A stretch of 6,043 nt of DNA. Source: Sphingomonadaceae bacterium (GTDB taxonomy: Bacteria > Pseudomonadota > Alphaproteobacteria > Sphingomonadales > Sphingomonadaceae). This document shows, piece after piece, positions 1 through 5,625 of the stretch. The stretch lies in assembly GCA_013821585.1 (NCBI GenBank), contig JACDGO010000142.1:1-6043 (forward strand), written 5' to 3'. A program made the translations under genes and the position numbers. Every line of letters begins with the position of its first letter. Positions within the stretch are counted from its first letter, which is position 1. The notes under the pieces were generated by a model. The model had not been told where the DNA came from. It did not search any database and saw only the letters and a list, made by a program, of their open reading frames with translations.

Positions 1-229
1 GTTCATCGCCGCCTTCACCGATCCCGCCGCGCATTTCGATCCGATCGCGATCGTCGCACCGACCTACGTCCAGCTCGGCCCCGACGCGGGCATCGTCGGC
101 GGCGAAACGACGCTCACCGGCCGCGACGGCGACGGCCCGTTCTCCGAACACATCCGATACGCCGACACCTTCCACCGCATCGGCGGCAAATGGAAGGTCG
201 TGCATGTGCAGGTGACGATGGTGAAGTGA
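1..229 (+). CDS. NTF2/SnoaL-like (DUF4440-type) small protein, 3' part
   Basis: This is the C-terminal 75 residues of a protein whose start lies left of the window; it is read in the frame of base 2 and ends with TGA at 227-229. The tail has a tyrosine/aspartate-led strand followed by DTFHRIGGKWKVVHVQVT, the pattern typical of the last two beta strands of the NTF2-like/SnoaL/DUF4440 fold (an aromatic-rich strand, then a G-x-W-[KR]-[VI]-x-H strand). Members of this fold are small cone-shaped proteins that bind or modify small ligands, or act as stand-alone dimers of unknown role; the substrate cannot be read from this fragment. It is convergent with the LytTR regulator gene, with 24 bases between the two stop codons and no clear hairpin there. 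The fold assignment is fairly safe; the function is unknown. Confidence 0.7.
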   Translation, partial: FIAAFTDPAAHFDPIAIVAPTYVQLGPDAGIVGGETTLTGRDGDGPFSEHIRYADTFHRIGGKWKVVHVQVTMVK

Positions 230-253
230 CTGCGCTCGTTAGGCGGATTGCTG

Positions 254-1060
254 TTAGTGGACGAACCTCGCCACCACGTCGCGATAGCTCCGGCTCACCT
301 TCACTTGCGCGCCTGAATCGAGGACGAGGAAGCATTCTCCATTGGTGTGCGGCTTGACCTGCTTGACGAGGTCGAGGTTGACGATCGTCGAGCGATGGAT
401 GCGCTGGAAACGTCGCGGGTCGAGGCGGCGTTCCAGATCCTTCATCGTCTCGCGCAGGATCAGCGTGTTGTCACCGGTATAGATGCACATGTAATCGCCC
501 GCGGCGTCGATGCGCTCGATGCTGTCGACGTCGACGCGGAAGATCTGCCCGCGATCCTTGATATTGATCAGCTTTTCGAAACGGTTCGCGGCGGGCGCGT
601 CGCCCGTTCCGTCGCCCGCGATTTCCTCGGCGGCTTCGGGCGCGTGCTCGGTCAATGCCTCCATCAGCCGCCCCGCATCTTCCGCGCCCTTCTTTTCAGC
701 GAGGCGCGCGCGCACGCGGTCGAGCGTGTCGGCGAGGCGGCTCTCCTCGACCGGCTTCATCAGATAGTCGGTCGCGTCGGCCTCGAACGCGCGCAGTGCG
801 TGGTCCGAATAGGCGGTGACGAAAACGAACAGCGGCGGCTCGACCTCCATCAGGCCCGAGACGACCGAAAAACCGTCGAAGCCCGGCATCTGGATGTCGA
901 GGAAGACGAGGTCGGGCTTTTGCGTCTTGATCGCGCGCAGCGCCTCGCGCCCGTTGAGGCAGGTGTCGACGATTTCGACGTCGTCGTGCGCGGCAAGGCG
1001 GTGTTCGAGCCCCTGGATGGCGAGCTTTTCGTCGTCGACCAGGATTGTGCGGATTGTCAT
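254..1060 (-). CDS. LytTR-family two-component response regulator
   Basis: This 268-residue cytoplasmic regulator is predicted to be phosphorylated by the kinase encoded just upstream and to bind DNA. Residues 1-120 form a receiver domain with the complete acidic pocket: D9 and D10 in ILVDDE, phospho-acceptor D55 in VFLDIQMPG, T82 in VFVTAY and K102 in YLMKP. A charged, alanine-rich linker (about 120-158) leads to a LytTR DNA-binding domain (about 160-268) with the typical IERIDAAGDYMCIYTG and RRFQRIHRSTIVNLDLV blocks. The length and order match the AlgR/LytR/YehT type. The ATG at 1060 overlaps the kinase stop codon (ATGA), and AAGAGG at 1065-1070 can serve as its ribosome binding site, so translation is probably coupled. 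The same frame stays open upstream across the whole kinase gene, but the sequence there has no protein character. LytTR-box-like repeats at 2750-2784 and 5577-5611 are candidate targets (inference). Confidence 0.95.
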   Translation of the reverse strand: MTIRTILVDDEKLAIQGLEHRLAAHDDVEIVDTCLNGREALRAIKTQKPDLVFLDIQMPGFDGFSVVSGLMEVEPPLFVFVTAYSDHALRAFEADATDYLMKPVEESRLADTLDRVRARLAEKKGAEDAGRLMEALTEHAPEAAEEIAGDGTGDAPAANRFEKLINIKDRGQIFRVDVDSIERIDAAGDYMCIYTGDNTLILRETMKDLERRLDPRRFQRIHRSTIVNLDLVKQVKPHTNGECFLVLDSGAQVKVSRSYRDVVARFVH

Positions 1061-2154
1061 GCGGCCTCTTGCGTCTGGATGTCGGTAACGAACGGTATCT
1101 CGACCGTCACAACGAACCCGCCCCCCGGCGCATTGCTCGTATCGAACCTTTGGCCGGAACCAAAGGCCTGAGTGAGGCGGTCGCGGATGTTCGCAAGGCC
1201 CACGCCTGTCGAGTAACTGGGCTTTACCCCCGCATCGTTCAACCCCGGCCCGCTGTCGGACACGGTGATCCGCACCATCGCGCCGACGAGCCGCGCGACG
1301 ACCGCGATCTCCGCGCCCTCTTCCTGCGGCGTTACCGCGTATTTGATCGCGTTTTCCACGAGCGGCTGGAGCAGCAGCGAAGGCAGCCGCGCAGGCGCCG
1401 CGGCGGGATCGAGCTCGAAGGTCGCGCGCAGGCGGTCCTCGAAGCGCATCTTCTCGATCTCGAGATAGAGCTTCAGCGTCTCGAACTCCTGCTCGAGCGT
1501 CACCTGCGCCTCGGACTCGTTGACGAGCGTGTAGCGCAGGAACGACGACAGGCGGCTGAGCATCGCATTGGCGCGGTCGGTCTGCTTCAGAAGGACGAGC
1601 GTCGAGATCGAATTGAGCGTGTTGAACAGGAAATGCGGATTGAGCTGATAGCGCAGCATCGCGAGCTGCGCGGTCGAGGCGGCCGCTTCGAGCTTGATGA
1701 GCTGCACCGTCTGGCGCTCGGCGAGCAGGAAATAGTTGATCCCGTAGTAGAGCGACGACCAGGCGACGAGGAGCATGCCGTTGAGCGCCGCCGAGCCGAT
1801 CACCAGCGCCCCCGCGAACTCCACCTGACCCCGGTTGATCATCGTGAACACCCAGGCGTCGATCACCGAATAGGCCGCGAGCGCGACGCCGATGGTGACG
1901 ACGGTCCCCATCCAGGTGAACAGCGGCGCCTTGGTGATCAGCCAGCGGAACAGCGCCGCCATGACGAGCGTTAGCGAATAGCCGGTCGCGGCCGAAACGA
2001 GGATCGGGATGAACGCGGTCAGCGTCATCCCGTTGGCGATCCCGCTCGCCGCGCGCAGCATCAGATAGCCGGTCCACCCCGCGCCCTGAAGAATCCAGAA
2101 GGCGCGGTTCTTGTCGCCGAAAAAACTGGCTGCGGGCGGGGAGGCGGTGGCCAT
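1057..2154 (-). CDS. LytS/YehU-type membrane sensor histidine kinase
   Basis: This 365-residue integral membrane kinase autophosphorylates on histidine and is predicted to pass the phosphate to D55 of the adjacent LytTR regulator. The N-terminal ~145 residues hold about four hydrophobic segments (roughly 20-40, 45-70, 83-105 and 114-144) with no recognisable periplasmic sensor domain, so the signal may be sensed within the membrane. A short coiled linker (145-165) leads to the His_kinase domain, with acceptor H174 in LNPHFLFNTLNSIS. The ATPase domain follows: E267/N268 in LVENAIKYAV (N box), DSGPGL at 300-305, and a glycine-rich STGVGLANIRDRL segment at 315-327. The ATG at 2154 starts a good N-terminus, but in-frame GTG (2163) and TTG (2172) lie just upstream and none has a strong Shine-Dalgarno sequence. 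The gene's stop overlaps the regulator's start by four bases. Ligand and stimulus are unknown. Confidence 0.93.
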   Translation of the reverse strand: MATASPPAASFFGDKNRAFWILQGAGWTGYLMLRAASGIANGMTLTAFIPILVSAATGYSLTLVMAALFRWLITKAPLFTWMGTVVTIGVALAAYSVIDAWVFTMINRGQVEFAGALVIGSAALNGMLLVAWSSLYYGINYFLLAERQTVQLIKLEAAASTAQLAMLRYQLNPHFLFNTLNSISTLVLLKQTDRANAMLSRLSSFLRYTLVNESEAQVTLEQEFETLKLYLEIEKMRFEDRLRATFELDPAAAPARLPSLLLQPLVENAIKYAVTPQEEGAEIAVVARLVGAMVRITVSDSGPGLNDAGVKPSYSTGVGLANIRDRLTQAFGSGQRFDTSNAPGGGFVVTVEIPFVTDIQTQEAA

Positions 2155-2244
2155 CGCCCGCACGCCTAGCAAATCATGTCGTGCGAGGGGAGGGGCGGGA
2201 CTGAGGCGCGCAGCCCGGCTCGTCCGTGCGCGGCCGTGCCCGCG

Positions 2245-2697
2245 TCAATAAGGTCGCAGCCGCCCGCGATAGTAGCGAGCGGCGACAAGCGCGATGGGGA
2301 TGCCGACCAGGACGATGTGACAGAAGAGCTGCGTCGCGATCGAGACGGGCTTGGGCGGCCATGCGTGGAAGCGCAGCGGCACGACGATCAGGTTCATCGC
2401 GAGATAGGTGACGAGACCGTAGATCACGCCCCACTTTATCGGGCTTGCTCTGAGCGCGGGGAAGCGGTCAGCCGCGATGAAGAACGCGACCACCATGATC
2501 GCCATCAGCGTGAAGTGCGTGGCGAGCCCGAGCAGGGCGCCGCCCGCGCCCCAGTCGGTCGCGTTCGGGAACGGCCCCGACGCGACGGAACGCAACATCC
2601 CGTAAACCGGGCGGCCGTAGAGCAGCGTCAGGATGGCCGCCGCGAGAATGTCGAGCGTGCCGGCGATGGCGGTGGCGATGAAGATTGGTTTGAGCAT
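2245..2697 (-). CDS. Four-helix integral membrane protein, unknown function
   Basis: This is a 150-residue hydrophobic protein that I cannot assign to a named family. Hydrophobic segments lie at about residues 5-27, 52-76, 87-107 and 119-140, with a short loop containing GPFPNATDWG (41-50) before the second helix. The second helix carries H61 in LATHF and ends in D77/R78; the fourth contains C126/H127. The PLRFHAWPPKP loop (107-117) is proline- and aromatic-rich. The start is ATG 2697: GGGGAG at 2707-2712 sits nine bases upstream, and the resulting N-terminus MLKPIFIATAIAGTLDILAA leads straight into helix 1. A longer reading from 2739 would add 14 polar residues that include the ribosome binding site. 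The gene lies 90 bases upstream of the kinase gene on the same strand, so it may be the first gene of that operon. A LytTR-box-like direct repeat sits 52 bases before its start, making it a candidate target of the adjacent system (inference). Confidence 0.85.
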   Translation of the reverse strand: MLKPIFIATAIAGTLDILAAAILTLLYGRPVYGMLRSVASGPFPNATDWGAGGALLGLATHFTLMAIMVVAFFIAADRFPALRASPIKWGVIYGLVTYLAMNLIVVPLRFHAWPPKPVSIATQLFCHIVLVGIPIALVAARYYRGRLRPY

Positions 2698-2706
2698 GGC
2701 GCAATT

Positions 2707-2712
2707 CTCCCC
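2707..2712 (-). promoter_or_regulatory. Shine-Dalgarno site deciding the membrane-protein start
   Basis: On the minus strand the sequence reads AAAAGGGGAG, nine bases of spacer, then ATG at 2697. It is the strongest ribosome binding site I see in the window. It rules out the longer in-frame reading that begins at 2739, because that reading would translate through this site. Confidence 0.7.
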
Positions 2713-2749
2713 TTTTAGCGCAGGGTAGCCATTCGCCATTCCGCACGAA

Positions 2750-2784
2750 ACGCCGCTCGTCGAAACGCTTAGGCGCTTGGTCGA
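2750..2784 (-). promoter_or_regulatory. LytTR-box-like direct repeat, copy A
   Basis: This 35-bp element lies between the purL stop codon and the membrane-protein gene, 52 bases before the latter's ATG. Its plus strand holds two 9-bp direct repeats, GCCGCTCGT (2752-2760) and GGCGCTTGG (2772-2780), with an 11-bp spacer, each followed shortly by TCGA; the two TCGA cores are 21 bases apart. It matches the element at 5577-5611 at 29 of 35 positions. Two 9-bp direct repeats about two helical turns apart is the known layout of LytTR-domain operators such as AgrA sites. The regulator assignment is inferred; the repeat itself is directly visible. Confidence 0.5.
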
Positions 2785-2788
2785 GAGG

Positions 2789-3250
2789 TTAGACGCTCAT
2801 CAACGCCGGGAAAAACCCTTCGTGCGCGGCTCGGAGGTCAGAAGCTTGGAGTTCGAATCCCTTCTTGAGATCAAAAGTCTCGCTCACCGTGGAGCCTACG
2901 ACCTCGGCAAAAATCCCTGCTTTGCGCGCCCTTAGAAGGATTTCTTCGTCTTCGCCCGGCCACATTGGAGTCACGACATAGCGACCCTGATCTTCACCAA
3001 AGGCGCGAGCTGAGTGAAAAGGAACGGTGGCCAAGAAACCTGTGCCGCCAGCGAGCGCCATTTCAGCAATGGCGACAAGCAGACCGCCATCCGACACGTC
3101 GTGTACAGCACTGACCTTACTTTCTGAAACGAGCTGACGCACAAATTCACCGATGGCACGCTCATTCGCTAGGTTCACAGGTGGTGGTGGACCGTCTTCC
3201 CGCAAATGCAATTCGCGGAGCCAAAGTGATTGGCCGAGGTGGCCTGTGGC
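2789..3250. other. Low-GC, codon-shifted 3' segment of purL
   Basis: A hand count gives about 56% GC over 2821-3240, against about 64% over 3301-3480 within the same gene. Third-position GC falls from 38 of 48 in the first 48 purL codons to 22 of 48 in the codons following residue ~583. The segment uses GGA, CAA, TCA, AGT, GCT, CGT, CCA and CTT freely, codons that are scarce in the rest of the gene. The transition falls near the start of the second AIRS_C domain, around [14 protein letters not shown], and the reading frame is unbroken. The downstream membrane-protein gene returns to high GC. Replacement by homologous recombination with a lower-GC relative is the simplest inference. Confidence 0.65.
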
Positions 3251-4999
3251 ATCGCCGACGACAATAACCGGGAAGCAATAGCCCTTGAACGCGATCGTTG
3301 CGGACTTGCTCCAGTCGTCCAGCAACCCTACGCCGCCGATCGCAGGCGTCGGCAGGATCGCGCTGCCCGTCCCGTCGTCGCGCCTACTTTCGTTATAGAG
3401 GCTGACGTTGCCGCTCACGATCGGCATATCGAGCGCGATGCAGGCTTCGCTCATCCCCTCCAGACAGCCGACAATCTGCGCCATGATCTCGGGGCGCTGG
3501 GGGTTGCCGAAGTTGAGGCAGTTGGTGATCGCCAGCGGCTTCGCGCCGACCGCGCAGAGGTTGCGATAGGCCTCGGCCACCGCCTGTTTGCCTCCTTCAT
3601 AGGGGTCGGCGTAGCAATAGCGCGGCGTGCAGTCGGTGGTGATCGCGAGCGCCTTGTTGGTGCCATGGACGCGGACGACCGCCGCGTCGCCGCCCGGCGG
3701 CTGGATCGTGTCGCCGCCCACCTTCTGGTCATATTGTTCCCAGATCCAGCGCCGTGAAGCGATGTCGGGACTGGCCACCAGCTTGAGCAGGTCGGCGGCG
3801 ATGTCGGTGCTCTCGGGCACATCGCCGAGCGGCTTGACCTGCGCCCAGGCCTTGTAGTCCTCGCGGCTCATAGCGGGCCTGTCGTAGAGCGGCGCGTCGT
3901 CCGCCAGTGGTCCGAGCGGGATGTCGGCGACGGTCTCTCCCTTCCACTTGAGGACCATATGCCCGCTCTCGGTGACGCGGCCGATCACCGCGAAGTCGAG
4001 CTCCCATTTCCGGAAGATGCCTTCCGCGAAGTCCTCGCGGCCAGGCTTCAGCACCATGAGCATGCGTTCCTGGCTCTCGCTCAGCATCATCTCATAGGGC
4101 GTCATGCCTTCCTCGCGGCACGGCACCGCGTCCATGTCGAGTTCGATGCCGACGCCGCCTTTGGACGCCATCTCTACCGAGGAGGAAGTGAGGCCCGCCG
4201 CGCCCATGTCCTGGATCGCGACGATCGCGTCGGACGCCATCAACTCGAGGCAGGCCTCGATCAGCAGTTTCTCTGTGAACGGATCGCCGACCTGCACGGT
4301 GGGACGCTTCTCCTCGCTGTCTTCCGAGAAATCCGCGGAGGCCATCGTCGCGCCGTGGATACCGTCGCGGCCGGTCTTCGACCCGACATAGACGATGCTG
4401 TTCCCGACGCCCGAAGCGGCGGAATAGAAGATCTTGTCCTGGTCGGCGACGCCCACCGTCATCGCGTTGACCAGGATGTTGCCGTCATAGGCCGGGTGAA
4501 AGTTCACTTCCCCGCCGACGGTCGGCACGCCGACGCAATTGCCATAGCCGCCGATGCCGGCGACGACGCCCGCGACCAGATGCCGCGTGCGCGGATGATC
4601 GGGCGATCCGAAGCGCAGCGCGTTCATGTTCGCGACGGGCCGCGCCCCCATCGTGAACACGTCGCGCAATATGCCGCCGACCCCGGTCGCCGCGCCCTGA
4701 TAGGGCTCGATGTAGCTTGGGTGGTTGTGGCTCTCCATCTTGAAGATCGCCGCCTGACCGTCGCCGATATCGACGACGCCCGCGTTCTCGCCGGGGCCGC
4801 AGATGACCTGCGGGCCGGTGGTCGGCAGCTTCTTCAGGCGGATGCGCGACGACTTGTAGCTGCAATGTTCGGACCACATCACCGAGAAGATGCCAAGTTC
4901 GGTCAGGTTGGGCTCGCGCCCCATCGCGTGAAGCACGCGGTTGTATTCTTCAGGGGAGAGGCCGTGCTCGGCGACGATTTCGGGCGTGATGGCAGGCAT
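2789..4999 (-). CDS. purL: Phosphoribosylformylglycinamidine (FGAM) synthase, PurL subunit
   Basis: This 736-residue small-type PurL is the ATP-dependent synthetase subunit of FGAM synthase. It converts FGAR to FGAM, using ammonia from the PurQ glutaminase with PurS as bridge, in step four of de novo purine synthesis in the cytoplasm. Near the N-terminus are [25 protein letters not shown] (active-site H45) and the nucleotide-binding ESHNHPS (89-95). Two AIRS/AIRS_C repeats follow, roughly at 46-330 and 430-715, with [16 protein letters not shown] and [16 protein letters not shown] at equivalent places in the two halves. The start at 4999 gives the family's usual N-terminus ([19 protein letters not shown]), although no strong Shine-Dalgarno sequence precedes it. 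No purS or purQ is in the window, so the gene stands apart from those partners here. The last ~150 codons have lower GC and unusual synonymous codons (see the 2789-3250 entry), yet the protein reads intact to its TAA stop. Confidence 0.98.
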   Translation of the reverse strand: MPAITPEIVAEHGLSPEEYNRVLHAMGREPNLTELGIFSVMWSEHCSYKSSRIRLKKLPTTGPQVICGPGENAGVVDIGDGQAAIFKMESHNHPSYIEPYQGAATGVGGILRDVFTMGARPVANMNALRFGSPDHPRTRHLVAGVVAGIGGYGNCVGVPTVGGEVNFHPAYDGNILVNAMTVGVADQDKIFYSAASGVGNSIVYVGSKTGRDGIHGATMASADFSEDSEEKRPTVQVGDPFTEKLLIEACLELMASDAIVAIQDMGAAGLTSSSVEMASKGGVGIELDMDAVPCREEGMTPYEMMLSESQERMLMVLKPGREDFAEGIFRKWELDFAVIGRVTESGHMVLKWKGETVADIPLGPLADDAPLYDRPAMSREDYKAWAQVKPLGDVPESTDIAADLLKLVASPDIASRRWIWEQYDQKVGGDTIQPPGGDAAVVRVHGTNKALAITTDCTPRYCYADPYEGGKQAVAEAYRNLCAVGAKPLAITNCLNFGNPQRPEIMAQIVGCLEGMSEACIALDMPIVSGNVSLYNESRRDDGTGSAILPTPAIGGVGLLDDWSKSATIAFKGYCFPVIVVGDATGHLGQSLWLRELHLREDGPPPPVNLANERAIGEFVRQLVSESKVSAVHDVSDGGLLVAIAEMALAGGTGFLATVPFHSARAFGEDQGRYVVTPMWPGEDEEILLRARKAGIFAEVVGSTVSETFDLKKGFELQASDLRAAHEGFFPALMSV

Positions 5000-5034
5000 G
5001 GGCGCGGCGCTTAGCGGCCGTCGCGGGCAAGGGA

Positions 5035-5064
5035 AAGGGCCGGGAAATCGTTTCCCCGGCCCTT
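5035..5064 (-). terminator. Intrinsic-terminator-like hairpin after the lipoprotein gene
   Basis: A perfect 10-bp inverted repeat (AAGGGCCGGG / CCCGGCCCTT) encloses a 10-base loop, 25 bases past the lipoprotein stop codon. On the minus strand the stem ends in CCCTT followed by TCCCTTGCCC, a weak T run as is common in high-GC genomes. It is placed to end the lipoprotein transcript. Only 35 bases separate it from the purL start, so purL's own promoter must overlap it, or purL must depend on read-through. Confidence 0.65.
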
Positions 5065-5088
5065 GAAAAGCTTGGATGGGGACGGTGC

Positions 5089-5466
5089 TCAGCCCTTGCA
5101 GGTTTGACTATCCTTGCCCGGCGTCGTGACCGACACCGACGGACCCGAACCGTTGACCGAATAACCGTCGGCGGTGAAGGGCTTGCCGGCTTCCTCGGCC
5201 TTCAAGACGACGGGCGTTGCCGCTTTTTCACCAACATGGATGTTGGCCTGCTTGTCGCCGTCGAAAAAGTCGATGTAGACGAGGCTGTTGTCCTTGCAGC
5301 GATAGGCCTTCGTCGCCTTGATCGCCGGCGGCAGCTCTACAGGGGGCCCCTTCGCGATCTGGTTGCCCATCGGGTCATCCACGGGCGCTGAGATATTGTG
5401 GCTGGAACTGTCGCACGCGGCGAGGGCGAGAAGGGCCGCGGGGGCGGCGAGGAGAAGGTGTTTCAT
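5089..5466 (-). CDS. Small lipoprotein with MliC-like C-terminal domain
   Basis: This 125-residue predicted lipoprotein starts with a lipoprotein signal peptide, [18 protein letters not shown]: a charged N-terminus, an Ala/Leu core and a LAAC lipobox with the lipidated cysteine at 18. A polar linker follows ([28 protein letters not shown]). The rest (about residues 50-125) begins with [15 protein letters not shown] and ends with [14 protein letters not shown]. This resembles the MliC/PliC C-type lysozyme inhibitor domain, a small beta barrel that starts with YxC-D-G and ends with a paired cysteine (TC). The typical SGARY segment is represented only by [10 protein letters not shown], so inhibitor activity is uncertain. 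The start at 5466 is chosen because it places the signal peptide at the N-terminus; an in-frame ATG at 5511 would add 15 polar residues and overlap the -35 element. The upstream region carries a LytTR-box-like repeat. It probably acts in the periplasm or at the outer membrane. Confidence 0.8.
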   Translation of the reverse strand: MKHLLLAAPAALLALAACDSSSHNISAPVDDPMGNQIAKGPPVELPPAIKATKAYRCKDNSLVYIDFFDGDKQANIHVGEKAATPVVLKAEEAGKPFTADGYSVNGSGPSVSVTTPGKDSQTCKG

Positions 5467-5475
5467 AGGCTTGCG

Positions 5476-5504
5476 AGCATTCCCGTTGCGATGCGATGCG
5501 TCAA
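5476..5504 (-). promoter_or_regulatory. Candidate sigma-70-type promoter of the lipoprotein gene
   Basis: On the minus strand TTGACG (5499-5504) is followed by a 17-base spacer and AATGCT (5476-5481). The -35 is close to consensus and the spacing is ideal, but the -10 is only half matched. Transcription would begin about three bases before the ATG at 5466, giving a nearly leaderless message. That would fit the lack of a Shine-Dalgarno site. The LytTR-box-like element lies about 110-140 bases further upstream. Confidence 0.4.
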
Positions 5505-5576
5505 GCGCCAAAGTTGTTTCAATTGCGCGACTCCCGGACGCGGGCGGAACGCTAGCCGCTCACCGCGTCGCGCGAC

Positions 5577-5611
5577 ACGCCGTTTGTCGAACCGCATGGG
5601 CGTTTGGTCGA
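5577..5611 (-). promoter_or_regulatory. LytTR-box-like direct repeat, copy B
   Basis: This is the second copy of the 35-bp element, lying between the Y-family polymerase stop codon and the lipoprotein gene, 110 bases before the latter's ATG. The plus strand holds direct repeats GCCGTTTGT (5579-5587) and GGCGTTTGG (5599-5607) with a 20-bp period. Against the published LytTR half-site pattern [TA][AC][CA]GTTN[AG][TG] they match at 8 and 7 of 9 positions by hand. Its left end overlaps nothing coding; its right end runs into the perfect palindrome TTGGTCGACCAA (5604-5615). It has the same orientation as copy A relative to the downstream minus-strand gene. Binding by the regulator encoded at 254-1060 is inferred. 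Confidence 0.5.
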
Positions 5612-5625
5612 CCAACCAAAGGCTC

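Noticed and set aside
1045..1974. A long plus-strand open frame antisense to the kinase gene.
   Set aside because: Its composition is dominated by Arg, Glu, His and Leu repeats typical of antisense shadows; the minus strand has complete catalytic motifs.
1061..2077. The regulator's reading frame stays open upstream for 339 more codons across the kinase gene, giving an apparent 607-residue protein.
   Set aside because: The extra part is Arg/Ala/Asp-rich without domain character, as expected of an alternative frame in high-GC DNA, while the overlapping kinase frame is clearly real. The receiver domain begins cleanly at ATG 1060.
2155..2172. TTG (2172) or GTG (2163) as the kinase start.
   Set aside because: ATG at 2154 gives a normal N-terminus and no upstream Shine-Dalgarno sequence favours the others, but this cannot be fully excluded.
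2155..2244. Possible terminator or promoter in the 90-base gap between the membrane-protein and kinase genes.
   Set aside because: The gap is very GC-rich with only imperfect short inverted repeats, no T run and no convincing -35/-10 pair; I see nothing definite in it.
2971..3165. A short minus-strand frame with Ser/Val/Leu-rich content inside the low-GC part of purL.
   Set aside because: It is an alternative frame of purL made more protein-like by the local composition; no ribosome binding site is visible, and the PurL frame is intact there.
3959..5014. A 351-codon plus-strand open frame antisense to purL.
   Set aside because: It is the mirror of well-conserved PurL codons, rich in Asp/His/Arg/Ala, with no family motif or ribosome binding site.
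5000..5034. Purine riboswitch or PurR-type box upstream of purL.
   Set aside because: The space is too short for an aptamer, and I see no conserved purine-riboswitch core or palindromic PurR-like site.
5467..5511. A longer lipoprotein from the ATG at 5511.
   Set aside because: It would put 15 polar residues before the signal peptide and overlap the likely promoter; the ATG at 5466 fits a lipoprotein.
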